Shown here in pieces: positions 14,326-20,549 of a stretch of DNA of 20,549 nucleotides (the stretch's first letter is position 1; every line of letters starts with the position of its first letter). Origin of the DNA: a virus. The DNA lies in the IMG/VR virus record IMGVR_UViG_3300030385_001625, positions 1 to 20,549 of that record. One strand, written 5' to 3'. The position numbers and the translations under genes are program-made. A model generated the notes under the pieces. The model did no database searches. It saw only the letters and a list, made by a program, of their open reading frames with translations, and was not told where the DNA came from.

Positions 14326-17300
14326 TTACGGAGTTACTTCCTCTACTACGACTCTCAGCCCCCAATCTACTTGAGCTACTGCGTTAGTCCATATAATATC
14401 TAAAGACTCTCCTATTGTTGAATCGATTATAATTTCACCATCTGGATGCCAAGAAAGGTCTGTTACTCCTAATGTTCCTGGATTTACACTCCAATAAGTT
14501 ACATTTGCTAATGGTGCGGCTAGTGAACCTAATGATACTATGAAATCGTTAGCTGTTGGTATTCCTCCGAATTTACAAGTAATTCCTAATAATCTAAACT
14601 TTGTTAATATTGGTCCTGAAATTGCTGAATTCCAAGCTATACTATTTTGAGGTAGTCCTGCTGATTGTTCAGTATAAGGTGTTATTCTTCCTCTGGCACT
14701 AACTGTCCATGCTCCTGACTGAGTAGCTGCTACAGTTCCGTCTACAGTTAAACTTCCTCCGTTATCATCTACTGATAATACTCCAGTTGAATTATTAGCT
14801 AGTGTTACTCGTTGAGCTGCGGCTTCTGTTCCACCACCTACTACAGATAAAGTTGAATTGTCGACGGTTATTGAGTTACCACCGTCATCTATACTCACAT
14901 CATTAGTTATGGTAGTTACTGTAGCTACGGTAGCTATATCCCCTATTGAATTAGTACCTGTTGGTAGTGATGCTACTACATCTACTTGAACATTACCGCT
15001 TGAGTCTGTTTTTATTTTCTGATTAGAACTTCCATCATATCCGTAAACAAGAACGCTATCATCTGCTGCGTCTAAGTCTACTTCTACATTAATTCCTTTG
15101 ATGACATTTACATCTAATCCAGTATCTGCTCCGACTGTGGTTTTAGTTACTGTTGCTAAAGCATCTGTATTAGTTTCAATGTCTGTTACTTTGGTTGCTA
15201 TTGTGGTTGTATCTGTATCTATACTGGAAAGTGTAGCCTCAGTAGCTGCGCCTGTTGGTAGTGAGATAGTTCCTGATATATCCGTTACATTCCAAGTCCC
15301 GCTTTGAGTAACTGCCCCAATAACATTTGAGCCTGTAGGAATAGCTTCTCCTAAGAATACTCCAAGCTCACGGTCTGCGTTTATCTTGAAAGCTCCGAAG
15401 TCTCCTGAATCAATTGTATCGGTAGTAAAGAATCCACCAACCATTAATCCTTTGTCTGAACCTACGGCGAAAGCACTATCATCTACATAATCTCCTTCGA
15501 TATTTGCGATTATAGTACCACTTGCTACATTTACATCCAACGCTGTTCCTGTACTGGTTACACCAGCTAATGCGTCTGTATTAGTCTCAATATCTGTAAG
15601 CTTTGTATTTGTAGTAGTAAGTTTTGTATCGATGCTTCCTGTGTCTGTTTCTACTGCTGCCAAAGTTACTTCAGTTGCTGCTCCTGTAGGTAAAGGTAAA
15701 GCAGTAGCGTCTATAGTAATAGAGTTACCACCATCTTGAATATTAACCGCACTTGCTCCAGAAGCATTATCTACAGTAACATTATGACCGTCTGCTAATT
15801 GTTTAGCAGCAGTTGCTGCTCCAGTTGGAAGACTAATTGTTCCACTTATATCACTAATGTCCCACGTTCCACTCTGTGTGACTGCTCCTATTACATTAGA
15901 ACCAGTTGGTAAAGCTTCACCTACAAATACTCCTAACTCTCTATCGGCATTTAATTTGAATACCCCGAAGTCGCCACTGTTTATTGTATCAGTAGTAAAT
16001 ACACCACCTACAGCTAATCCTTTATCGCTTGTTACTGTAAAGGCAGAATCATCCACGTAATCGCCTTCTATGTCTGCTGTAATTGTAACTGCTGAAGCTG
16101 CTATATTAACATCTAAAGCGTTGGCTGTTGAAGAAATTGAAGTGCCAGAACCGTCTTGTAGCTTTATGCTCTTATCCCAAAGGGTATGTCCACCAGAGCC
16201 AGGAATCGCTATTCCCATTATTGCTTGTGTGTCAGTTCCAGCACCTGTATCAAGGTCATCGGTATCTATCTCGGTTACTCCGACTGTTCCATCGACTGTG
16301 ATGCTACCGCCATTATCTGAAATAGGCATTTCGCCCCCAGCGGTAATTGAAAGGTCATTTGTTCCATCTGTTATTTTCGCCTTTCCGATTATATTTGTAC
16401 CTGCGTTTAATCCTACGTTCCAAGTACCTGATTGCGTAACTGCTAATGTTGCGTTAGTTACGTTGGTATCTACTGTATTTTCTACAGTTGTTGCTAATTC
16501 TCGACTTGCGTTGAGTTTGAATACACCGAAATCCCCAGAGTCTATTGTGTCAGAAGTAAATATACCTCCTACTGCCAGACCTATATCTGTTCCTACGGTA
16601 AATGCTGAATCGTCTACATAATCTCCTTCTATATTTGCGGTAACAGTTCCACCAACTAAGTTTACATCTAATCCTTGGTCTGCGCCTACCGTAGTAGAAG
16701 TAATAGCTGTTCCTGAACCATCATAAAGATTAGTTTTGATATTATTTGTTATTGAAGTTAATGTAGTTAATGTAGCTATGTTTCCAATACTGTTTGTTCC
16801 TGTTGGAATACTTGAAGCTAAATCTACTTGAAGTTGACCTGAAGCATCTGTTGATAGTTTTTTATTGTTAGCTCCATCCCATCCGTATACTAAAATATCG
16901 TCTGTACTTTCGGATAAAGCTGGTTGAGTTAAAACATCTACTTGTAGATTTCCTGAGACATCTGTTTTGATTTTTTGGTTAGAACTACCGTCCCATCCAT
17001 ATACTAAAATTGAATCATTAGATTCGTCTATTGTTACTGCTAATGTTCCTGAAGCAATATTAATATCTAAAGCACCCCCTGTGCTTCCGATGGAAGTTCC
17101 TGCTCCATCACTTAAATTAACATCTACTGGATTTGTAATGCTTGTAAGTGTAGTGAGTGTCCCTATATTCCACGTACCACTTTGAGTAGCACTTACTGTT
17201 CCATCTACGGTTAAGCTACCTCCTGCGTCATCAACACTTAAAGTAGTTCCACCATCATCAACGGTAATAGAATTACCACCGTCATCAATACTTACATCAT

Positions 17301-17790
17301 TAGTAATTGTGGTTAATGTGGTTACTGTTCCTATATTCCATGTGCCTGATTGTGTAACGGCTACTGCGTTTGTTATTGAATCTACTTTTAATTGACCATT
17401 ACTTGCGACTGATAAAAATTGTAGGTCTGTACCATCTGTTCCTAAGACTACATTTCCTACTTGTGCGGCTACTGTTGTTCCGTCTGTGTATTGAGAACCG
17501 CTTCCAATTGAACCTGCGTTTTCTACAACAACCGAAAGTTCTCTATCCGCATTTATTTTAAATACTCCAAAATCACCAGAATCGATTGAATCTGTTGTAA
17601 AGATTCCACCCATAGCATTTCCTTTATCGGACGCTACAGTGAACGAGCTATCATCAGTATACTCTGTGGCTGAAGAACCTCCTCCGCCTCCACCAACTGT
17701 CCTTACGACATCTACCATTACGGCAGGTTCAGAGCCTACTTGCTTAAACTTCTCAAATTCTCTATCGTCCCGATTTCCAGGTAATGCCAT
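14326..17790 (-). CDS. Giant modular repeat adhesin (1154 residues)
   Basis: This is the largest protein of the window. Residues 1-20 (MALPGNRDDREFEKFKQVGS) match the N-terminus of the 154-residue protein at 18908-19372. A glycine linker follows (33-38). The body (40-1050) is built of three repeat types: module A, four copies of about 40 residues (46-85, 393-432, 580-619, 770-809; core GDFGxFKxNAxREL); module B, three copies of 28 residues (259-286, 297-324, 911-938; core LVYGWDGSSNQKIKTD); and six short TQSGTW-type motifs. Residues about 1060-1154 form a C-terminal domain also shared with the 154-residue protein (TCKF, PDGEIII, LDIIWTN). No catalytic motif, membrane segment or signal was seen. 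It looks like a long surface fibre or adhesin in a cassette beside the capsid gene. No clear ribosome site. Confidence 0.7.
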   Translation of the reverse strand: MALPGNRDDREFEKFKQVGSEPAVMVDVVRTVGGGGGGSSATEYTDDSSFTVASDKGNAMGGIFTTDSIDSGDFGVFKINADRELSVVVENAGSIGSGSQYTDGTTVAAQVGNVVLGTDGTDLQFLSVASNGQLKVDSITNAVAVTQSGTWNIGTVTTLTTITNDVSIDDGGNSITVDDGGTTLSVDDAGGSLTVDGTVSATQSGTWNIGTLTTLTSITNPVDVNLSDGAGTSIGSTGGALDINIASGTLAVTIDESNDSILVYGWDGSSNQKIKTDVSGNLQVDVLTQPALSESTDDILVYGWDGANNKKLSTDASGQLQVDLASSIPTGTNSIGNIATLTTLTSITNNIKTNLYDGSGTAITSTTVGADQGLDVNLVGGTVTANIEGDYVDDSAFTVGTDIGLAVGGIFTSDTIDSGDFGVFKLNASRELATTVENTVDTNVTNATLAVTQSGTWNVGLNAGTNIIGKAKITDGTNDLSITAGGEMPISDNGGSITVDGTVGVTEIDTDDLDTGAGTDTQAIMGIAIPGSGGHTLWDKSIKLQDGSGTSISSTANALDVNIAASAVTITADIEGDYVDDSAFTVTSDKGLAVGGVFTTDTINSGDFGVFKLNADRELGVFVGEALPTGSNVIGAVTQSGTWDISDISGTISLPTGAATAAKQLADGHNVTVDNASGASAVNIQDGGNSITIDATALPLPTGAATEVTLAAVETDTGSIDTKLTTTNTKLTDIETNTDALAGVTSTGTALDVNVASGTIIANIEGDYVDDSAFAVGSDKGLMVGGFFTTDTIDSGDFGAFKINADRELGVFLGEAIPTGSNVIGAVTQSGTWNVTDISGTISLPTGAATEATLSSIDTDTTTIATKVTDIETNTDALATVTKTTVGADTGLDVNVIKGINVEVDLDAADDSVLVYGYDGSSNQKIKTDSSGNVQVDVVASLPTGTNSIGDIATVATVTTITNDVSIDDGGNSITVDNSTLSVVGGGTEAAAQRVTLANNSTGVLSVDDNGGSLTVDGTVAATQSGAWTVSARGRITPYTEQSAGLPQNSIAWNSAISGPILTKFRLLGITCKFGGIPTANDFIVSLGSLAAPLANVTYWSVNPGTLGVTDLSWHPDGEIIIDSTIGESLDIIWTNAVAQVDWGLRVVVEEVTP
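14977..17016 (-). repeat. Module B repeats within the giant adhesin
   Basis: Three 28-residue copies at 16933-17016, 16819-16902 and 14977-15060, core LVYG[WY]DGxxNxKxxTDxSG followed by x-Q-V-D-[VL]. The first two are adjacent (30-base spacer); the third lies far downstream, interleaved with module A. After the second and third copies a shared PTGTNSIGxIAT tail appears. Interleaving of A and B modules indicates growth by modular duplication. Confidence 0.8.
15364..17655 (-). repeat. Module A repeats within the giant adhesin
   Basis: Four copies at 17536-17655, 16495-16614, 15934-16053 and 15364-15483. Each encodes about 40 residues beginning D-D-S-x-F and containing GGxFTxDxIxSGDFGxFKxN and REL. 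The spacing between copies is 1041, 561 and 570 bases. The last two copies continue into a matching downstream stretch (PTGSNVIGAVTQSGTW, then ISGTISLPTGAAT). Protein conservation is strong while many silent positions differ, so the copies are not recent DNA duplications. Confidence 0.85.
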
Positions 17791-17808
17791 TTGATTATTA
17801 ATTTGAAC

Positions 17809-18075
17809 TTACAACCAGCTTGGTTCGGTTGGAATATTGTCGTAAGCATCATTAGCATCTGGATATGCTGTAGGTAAATCTCGCCATGCTTGTCTGTAAG
17901 CTTTTAATTCGGTTTGTTTTTCAGTTGTTAAATTATCGAATCGGTCAGATAGCATCCATAAATCTGTTTTTTGAAGTAAGCCTATTCTAATTGACTTTAT
18001 ATCTCCCCAACTTGCGTCAAAGGTTTCAGTCTTTATTTTAACATCGTCTCTAAAAATGAATCTTTTAATTACCAT
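17809..18075 (-). CDS. Tail fibre assembly chaperone-like protein
   Basis: The start is taken as ATG 18075 (88 residues), whose A is shared with the stop of the fibre gene upstream (TAATG); an upstream in-frame ATG at 18132 would lie deep in that gene and adds an unlikely sequence. Residues about 25-70 match the phage tail assembly chaperone pattern (Phage_tail_APC type): IRIGLLQKTDLWMLSDR, then a helix and YRQAWRDLP, followed by a proline-rich end IPTEPSWL. These proteins are often encoded next to fibre genes and help fold or attach fibres. Here it sits between the fibre at 18075-18908 and the giant adhesin, implying that one of these is a true fibre. Family match is by motif. Confidence 0.75.
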   Translation of the reverse strand: MVIKRFIFRDDVKIKTETFDASWGDIKSIRIGLLQKTDLWMLSDRFDNLTTEKQTELKAYRQAWRDLPTAYPDANDAYDNIPTEPSWL

Positions 18076-18908
18076 TATGAATATACCACTACTATTCGAG
18101 GAACGGTTGGTGTCCCTCCACCAACACTCCAACCCGTTTCGGCATAAGGTCCTGCGTCAAATACACCGCCTACTGCGGGAGTTCTCCAAAGAATACAATA
18201 GGTATTATTAAATTGAGAAGTACCAACTGTGTTTCCATAAGTTCCTTGAATTGCTTGTTTACCCATTATTTGTAAAGAATCAGGTGTAGTCATTAACGCT
18301 ACATCTGTTGAATAAACCATTGCTGTCCAATACCATGTTCCTGCGGTGAGTGTTACACCGGCAGGTGACCAAGAATATACTCCTGTTGTTGTTCCGATTG
18401 CTCCGAAATTATTTGAATCTAATAAAGTACTAGGTAATCCTGTGTCACTATTCGCACTATAAAGTGCTACTTTCCAATCTGTGGTTCCGTTACCTCCACC
18501 AACTCTCCAGTTCACTGAATCTACGGTTCCACCTCCGAAACTATAAAATGGATAAAAATTTACATCATTTGTATTATAATTTGCTTTATAGTCATAATTC
18601 GTATGTAGTCCATTATTAGGATACATCGGCCATGCGAATTGAGAATAACCTGAACCCGATGCTTTGTAATCAATATAAAATGTTTCTGGTCCGCTATTTG
18701 CTGGCATTCCTGCTGCCCCGCCGCCACCACCTGCGTCGGTCCATGTAGTTCCATCATACCATTTTAGTTTGTTGGAATCTGCTGAATCTATTGCTAGTTC
18801 TCCAGTAGATGGACTGCCTGAAAGTGCTGCTGCGTCTTTAACTAATTTATTTTTAACTGTAATATTATCGGCGTCTATTTGTTCTTTTCCAGAAATTCTT
18901 AGTGTCAT
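18075..18908 (-). CDS. Fibre protein with C-terminal receptor-binding-like domain
   Basis: This 277-residue protein begins with a short fibre stem (LRISGKEQIDADNITVKNKL). Residues 33-58 hold PSTGELAIDSADSNKLKWYDGTTW split here by its end, the tail-fibre signature also found at the C-terminus of the fibre at 13428-14324. A glycine linker (60-64) leads to a Y/W/N/G-rich domain (about 75-277) with beta-strand alternation and aromatic pairs (GTWYWTAMVYS, NNTYCILWR), as in receptor-binding tips. GAGGT lies ten bases upstream of ATG 18908, which overlaps the preceding stop. Together with the chaperone-like gene after it, this is the best fibre candidate of the cassette. Confidence 0.7.
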   Translation of the reverse strand: MTLRISGKEQIDADNITVKNKLVKDAAALSGSPSTGELAIDSADSNKLKWYDGTTWTDAGGGGGAAGMPANSGPETFYIDYKASGSGYSQFAWPMYPNNGLHTNYDYKANYNTNDVNFYPFYSFGGGTVDSVNWRVGGGNGTTDWKVALYSANSDTGLPSTLLDSNNFGAIGTTTGVYSWSPAGVTLTAGTWYWTAMVYSTDVALMTTPDSLQIMGKQAIQGTYGNTVGTSQFNNTYCILWRTPAVGGVFDAGPYAETGWSVGGGTPTVPRIVVVYS

Positions 18909-19372
18909 TATAATACCTCATAAGTTACAGTTACTCCGTATGTTCGAGTCTCTGTGTTTGTGAATGTTATATCTAAATCTTCAGTGGTTCCTAAAATTAT
19001 TAATTCACCATCTGGAATATATGCTATATCTGTTGCTGTTGAGGCTGAAGGGTCTACACTTAAAATTTCAGTTGTATAAGCTGCTGTTGAATTTGATTTC
19101 TTGATTACAAAGTTTTCAGAAGTTGTTGGTGCTGCTGAAAAATGACATGTAACGCTTAATATCTTCCATTGGGCAGATGCTCCAGGTGCTAAATTAATAG
19201 ATATTGCTCCGCTTCCTGTAGTTTCATTCAAAGAAATTGATCGAGGTGTTGAAGTTGCTGAAATATTTGTTCCGTTTGGATTTACCACCGCTACAGCAGG
19301 TAAATTTGCTACTGTTGTGCTTTCAACAAATTTTTGAAACTCTTTATCGGTTCTATTATCTGGTATTGCCAT
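18908..19372 (-). CDS. Mini-adhesin sharing both ends with the giant repeat protein
   Basis: This 154-residue protein starts with AIPDNRTDKEFQKF, matching ALPGNRDDREFEKF of the 1154-residue protein. Its residues about 64-154 match that protein's last 95 residues: VTCHF/ITCKF, PTTSENFVI/PTANDFIV, YIPDGELII/HPDGEIII and LDITFTN/LDIIWTN. It lacks all repeat modules, so it is a minimal form of the same architecture. The N-terminal dozen residues may be an attachment or assembly tag, and the C-terminal beta domain a cap or decoration unit. It is the first gene of the cassette, behind candidate promoter C and without a Shine-Dalgarno site. Confidence 0.7.
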   Translation of the reverse strand: MAIPDNRTDKEFQKFVESTTVANLPAVAVVNPNGTNISATSTPRSISLNETTGSGAISINLAPGASAQWKILSVTCHFSAAPTTSENFVIKKSNSTAAYTTEILSVDPSASTATDIAYIPDGELIILGTTEDLDITFTNTETRTYGVTVTYEVL

Positions 19373-19426
19373 ATTATTTTAATAAATATATACTAACCTT
19401 ATATTTAAAGTTAGTTCTATATTTAT
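19373..19426 (-). promoter_or_regulatory. Candidate promoter C with flanking dyad
   Basis: This 54-base gap precedes the fibre cassette. The minus strand holds TTTAAATA at 19402-19409, preceded by ATATAGAACTAAC. The box starts 37 bases upstream of ATG 19372 and there is no Shine-Dalgarno site, consistent with a very short leader. The box is bracketed by an exact hexamer dyad, ACTAAC (19410-19415) and GTTAGT (19392-19397), which could be an operator or a chance hairpin. The AAATATAGA element upstream of the box resembles ATATACAGA in candidates A and B. Confidence 0.5.
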
Positions 19427-19663
19427 TTAATCCTTCTCCTCTACTTCTTCTGCTTCTTTTTTATCTTCATCCAATTTAGTCTTTTTCTTTTTAGCTACTT
19501 TTTTAGCAGGTTTGCTTACAACCAATTCAAAGTATTCGTTAGCATATTTTGTTCCAGCAGGTATTTTCTTTATTTCCCCACCGTCAAAGTCTAACCACTT
19601 TCCTTTGCTAAGCTGAATTGCTCTATAGTAGCTCATCTTGTTTTTTACTTGTATATCTTTCAT
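19427..19663 (-). CDS. Small protein with charged lysine/glutamate tail
   Basis: This 78-residue protein has a compact N-terminal half (MSYYRAIQLSKGKWLDFDGG, then EIKKIPAGTKYAN and an EYFELVV strand) and a C-terminal tail of alternating lysine and acidic residues from about residue 52. The N-terminal part has the look of a small SH3-like barrel. GAGGAAAG precedes ATG 19663. It lies between the capsid-proximal beta proteins and the fibre cassette. Charged tails of this type appear in small head-associated proteins, but no family can be assigned. Confidence 0.6.
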   Translation of the reverse strand: MKDIQVKNKMSYYRAIQLSKGKWLDFDGGEIKKIPAGTKYANEYFELVVSKPAKKVAKKKKTKLDEDKKEAEEVEEKD

Positions 19664-19676
19664 TTTTAGTCTTTCC

Positions 19677-19913
19677 TCAGAATCCGTGAATAAGAATATT
19701 CACGTAGTCATCATTTGTTCCTGTAATAGTTAACGTACTACCAGTCCAAGTAAATGTTGTTGCGTTAGTACCTTCTGCTACTGCTGATACAAATTGAAGG
19801 GTATTGAACCTTTCTGAAATGTATGTGCTTGTTGCGCCTGTTAATTGTACTCTAACTACTTCACTACCTGGGTCTTCACTACTTGCGTGAACTATGTTGT
19901 CTACACTTGCCAT
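19677..19913 (-). CDS. Small beta-rich capsid-proximal protein
   Basis: This 78-residue protein is beta-rich: VVRVQLTGATSTYI, LQFVSAVAEG, TFTWTGSTLTITG and a closing YVNILIHGF strand. The last part resembles the end of the product of 20006-20296 (SGTTVTLDAGG, then YALLVLGQ), so the two may be distant relatives. It follows a hairpin terminator and has AAGGAG (19927-19933) ahead of its ATG. Decoration or minor capsid protein is a guess from size, composition and nearness to the capsid gene. Confidence 0.6.
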   Translation of the reverse strand: MASVDNIVHASSEDPGSEVVRVQLTGATSTYISERFNTLQFVSAVAEGTNATTFTWTGSTLTITGTNDDYVNILIHGF

Positions 19914-19954
19914 TTTTTTTCTTTAGTCTCCTTAATATTTTAATTTTATCTCTT

Positions 19955-19989
19955 AAAAAAAGAGAAAGGAGAACCAAAGTCCCCCCTTT
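19955..19989 (-). terminator. Hairpin plus T-run terminator
   Basis: Reading the minus strand, AAAGGGG (19989-19983) pairs with CTCCTTT (19971-19965) in a seven-pair stem with one G-U pair and an 11-base loop, followed by CTC and seven T (19961-19955). This has the form of an intrinsic terminator just after the capsid and decoration-like genes. It may be partial, allowing read-through at lower level into the remaining module. Confidence 0.65.
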
Positions 19990-20005
19990 ACATTTATGTG
20001 CTTGT

Positions 20006-20296
20006 CTAAGCTTGTCCTAGTACCAATAAAGCATATTGGTGATTTGTTGTTCCGCCACCTGCGTCTAGTGTAACTGTTGTTCCACTAATCGTAGCTACGA
20101 CTGAATCACCAGTGGTTACATCATTTGCCCATACAACATCTACTGTGTTGATTGGAGCTGATAACCCTGTTGCTGCTGTATCTGAAAGGTCTATTGTATC
20201 TGCTGAATCCGCTGTTGCTGGAGTCAAGACACAAACTAGTAGTCTATCGTTGCCTGGTACAGTATTATGTCCTGTACTTCCTGTAATTGCTGCCAT
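20006..20296 (-). CDS. Putative capsid decoration protein
   Basis: This 96-residue protein directly follows the probable major capsid gene. It is rich in T, D, A and V, with beta-strand alternation (RLLVCVLTPAT, NTVDVVWAND, VVATISGTTVTLDAGG) and ends YALLVLGQA. Many tailed viruses encode a small beta-rich decoration protein immediately after the capsid gene, and both share a strong AAGGAGG-type site here. It is followed by the terminator, which would let these two genes be made at high level. The role is inferred from place and composition; the sequence does not match a named family that I recognise. Confidence 0.6.
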   Translation of the reverse strand: MAAITGSTGHNTVPGNDRLLVCVLTPATADSADTIDLSDTAATGLSAPINTVDVVWANDVTTGDSVVATISGTTVTLDAGGGTTNHQYALLVLGQA

Positions 20297-20314
20297 TTTT
20301 TATCCATTTCCTCC

Positions 20315-20549
20315 TTATGCTATCGCGTATATCATAGCACAGAATTGTTCTGCTTGTAATACCAAACTTCCATACCATTTAAGCATGAATTTGTTGCTAT
20401 CACTAGTTCTTGCTAAGTCTTGATATGTCAAGTCTTGTAGAACTGCCATGAATAGGACGCTAGTGTCCAATACAAATAATCTTCGGCTTCCACTTGTGGT
20501 TGAAAGGAATTTAGTAAAAATTACTGGGATTCCTTCAAATTCATAAGTT
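20315..20549 (-). CDS. Probable major capsid protein, C-terminal part only
   Basis: The visible frame enters from the window edge and ends at TAA 20317-20315, giving 77 residues. It reads YEFEGIPVIFTKFLST, then RRLFVLDTSVLFMAVLQDLT and a closing helix-strand region with KFMLKWYGSLVLQAEQF. The G-I-P-V-I strand, the L-x-x-x-x-L-D-T loop and the final W-x-G-x-L-V-L-Q-A strand fit the axial and peripheral domains at the end of HK97-fold capsid proteins. Position before a small decoration-like gene, and ahead of connector and tail genes, agrees. The N-terminal arm, and any protease or scaffold gene, lie outside the window, so a minor head protein cannot be excluded. Confidence 0.6.
   Translation of the reverse strand, partial: TYEFEGIPVIFTKFLSTTSGSRRLFVLDTSVLFMAVLQDLTYQDLARTSDSNKFMLKWYGSLVLQAEQFCAMIYAIA

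Noticed and set aside
16070-16621. Plus-strand open frame of 183 codons
   Set aside because: It is antisense to the giant repeat adhesin and mirrors its modules; no independent start signals.
14977-17655. CRISPR array or diversity-generating repeat
   Set aside because: The repeats are long, divergent at silent sites, in frame and inside one gene. No adenine-biased template/variable pair or reverse transcriptase is present in the window.
18076-18132. Longer start for the chaperone-like gene
   Set aside because: The extension (a C/W/S/N-rich segment) lies inside the fibre gene and does not fit the family. The TAATG start at 18075 gives a normal N-terminus.

Overview
The window is the structural module of a tailed double-stranded DNA virus or provirus, from the end of a probable major capsid gene to the adhesin and lysis-proximal genes. 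The DNA is A+T-rich. Every supported gene lies on the minus strand, so transcription runs from high to low coordinates. Genes are packed with TAATG or ATGA overlaps. Terminase, portal, integrase and replication genes are not in view. No contractile-sheath gene is seen and there is one tube gene plus a short tape measure (427 residues), which fits a siphovirus-like tail.

Host: not settled. Three of the few real gaps carry similar A/T-rich boxes (TTTATATA, TTAAATAA, TTTAAATA) upstream of genes without a well-placed Shine-Dalgarno site, and two very small CxxC-type zinc-ribbon proteins sit between adhesin genes. Both features suggest an archaeal host. However, AAGGAGGT-type ribosome sites are common, and a bacterial host remains possible.

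Layout in transcription order: (1) 20549-19427, capsid end, two small beta-rich proteins (possible decoration proteins), a hairpin-plus-T-run terminator, and a lysine/glutamate-rich small protein. (2) 19372-13428, a 6-kb fibre cassette between capsid and connector genes: a 154-residue mini-adhesin, a fibre protein, a tail-assembly-chaperone-like protein, a 1154-residue repeat protein sharing both ends with the mini-adhesin, and a hexapeptide-repeat fibre. It has a candidate promoter at each boundary. (3) 13305-11451, head-tail connector, head closure and HK97-gp10-like neck proteins. (4) 11379-7262, tail terminator-like protein, 46-residue linker gene, tail tube, frameshifted tail chaperone pair, tape measure, 48-residue linker gene and distal-tail-like protein. 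(5) 7262-760, baseplate hub followed by a chain of beta-rich adhesins with three micro-genes between them. (6) 739-1, three small membrane-type proteins, possibly the start of a lysis set.

Most interesting points: the fibre cassette placed beside the capsid gene; the mini/maxi adhesin pair; repeats conserved in protein but divergent in silent positions; a canonical C_CCA_AAA slip site; a beta domain recurring in connector, tail-terminator and hub proteins; micro-genes that exactly fill junctions; and the repeated promoter motif.
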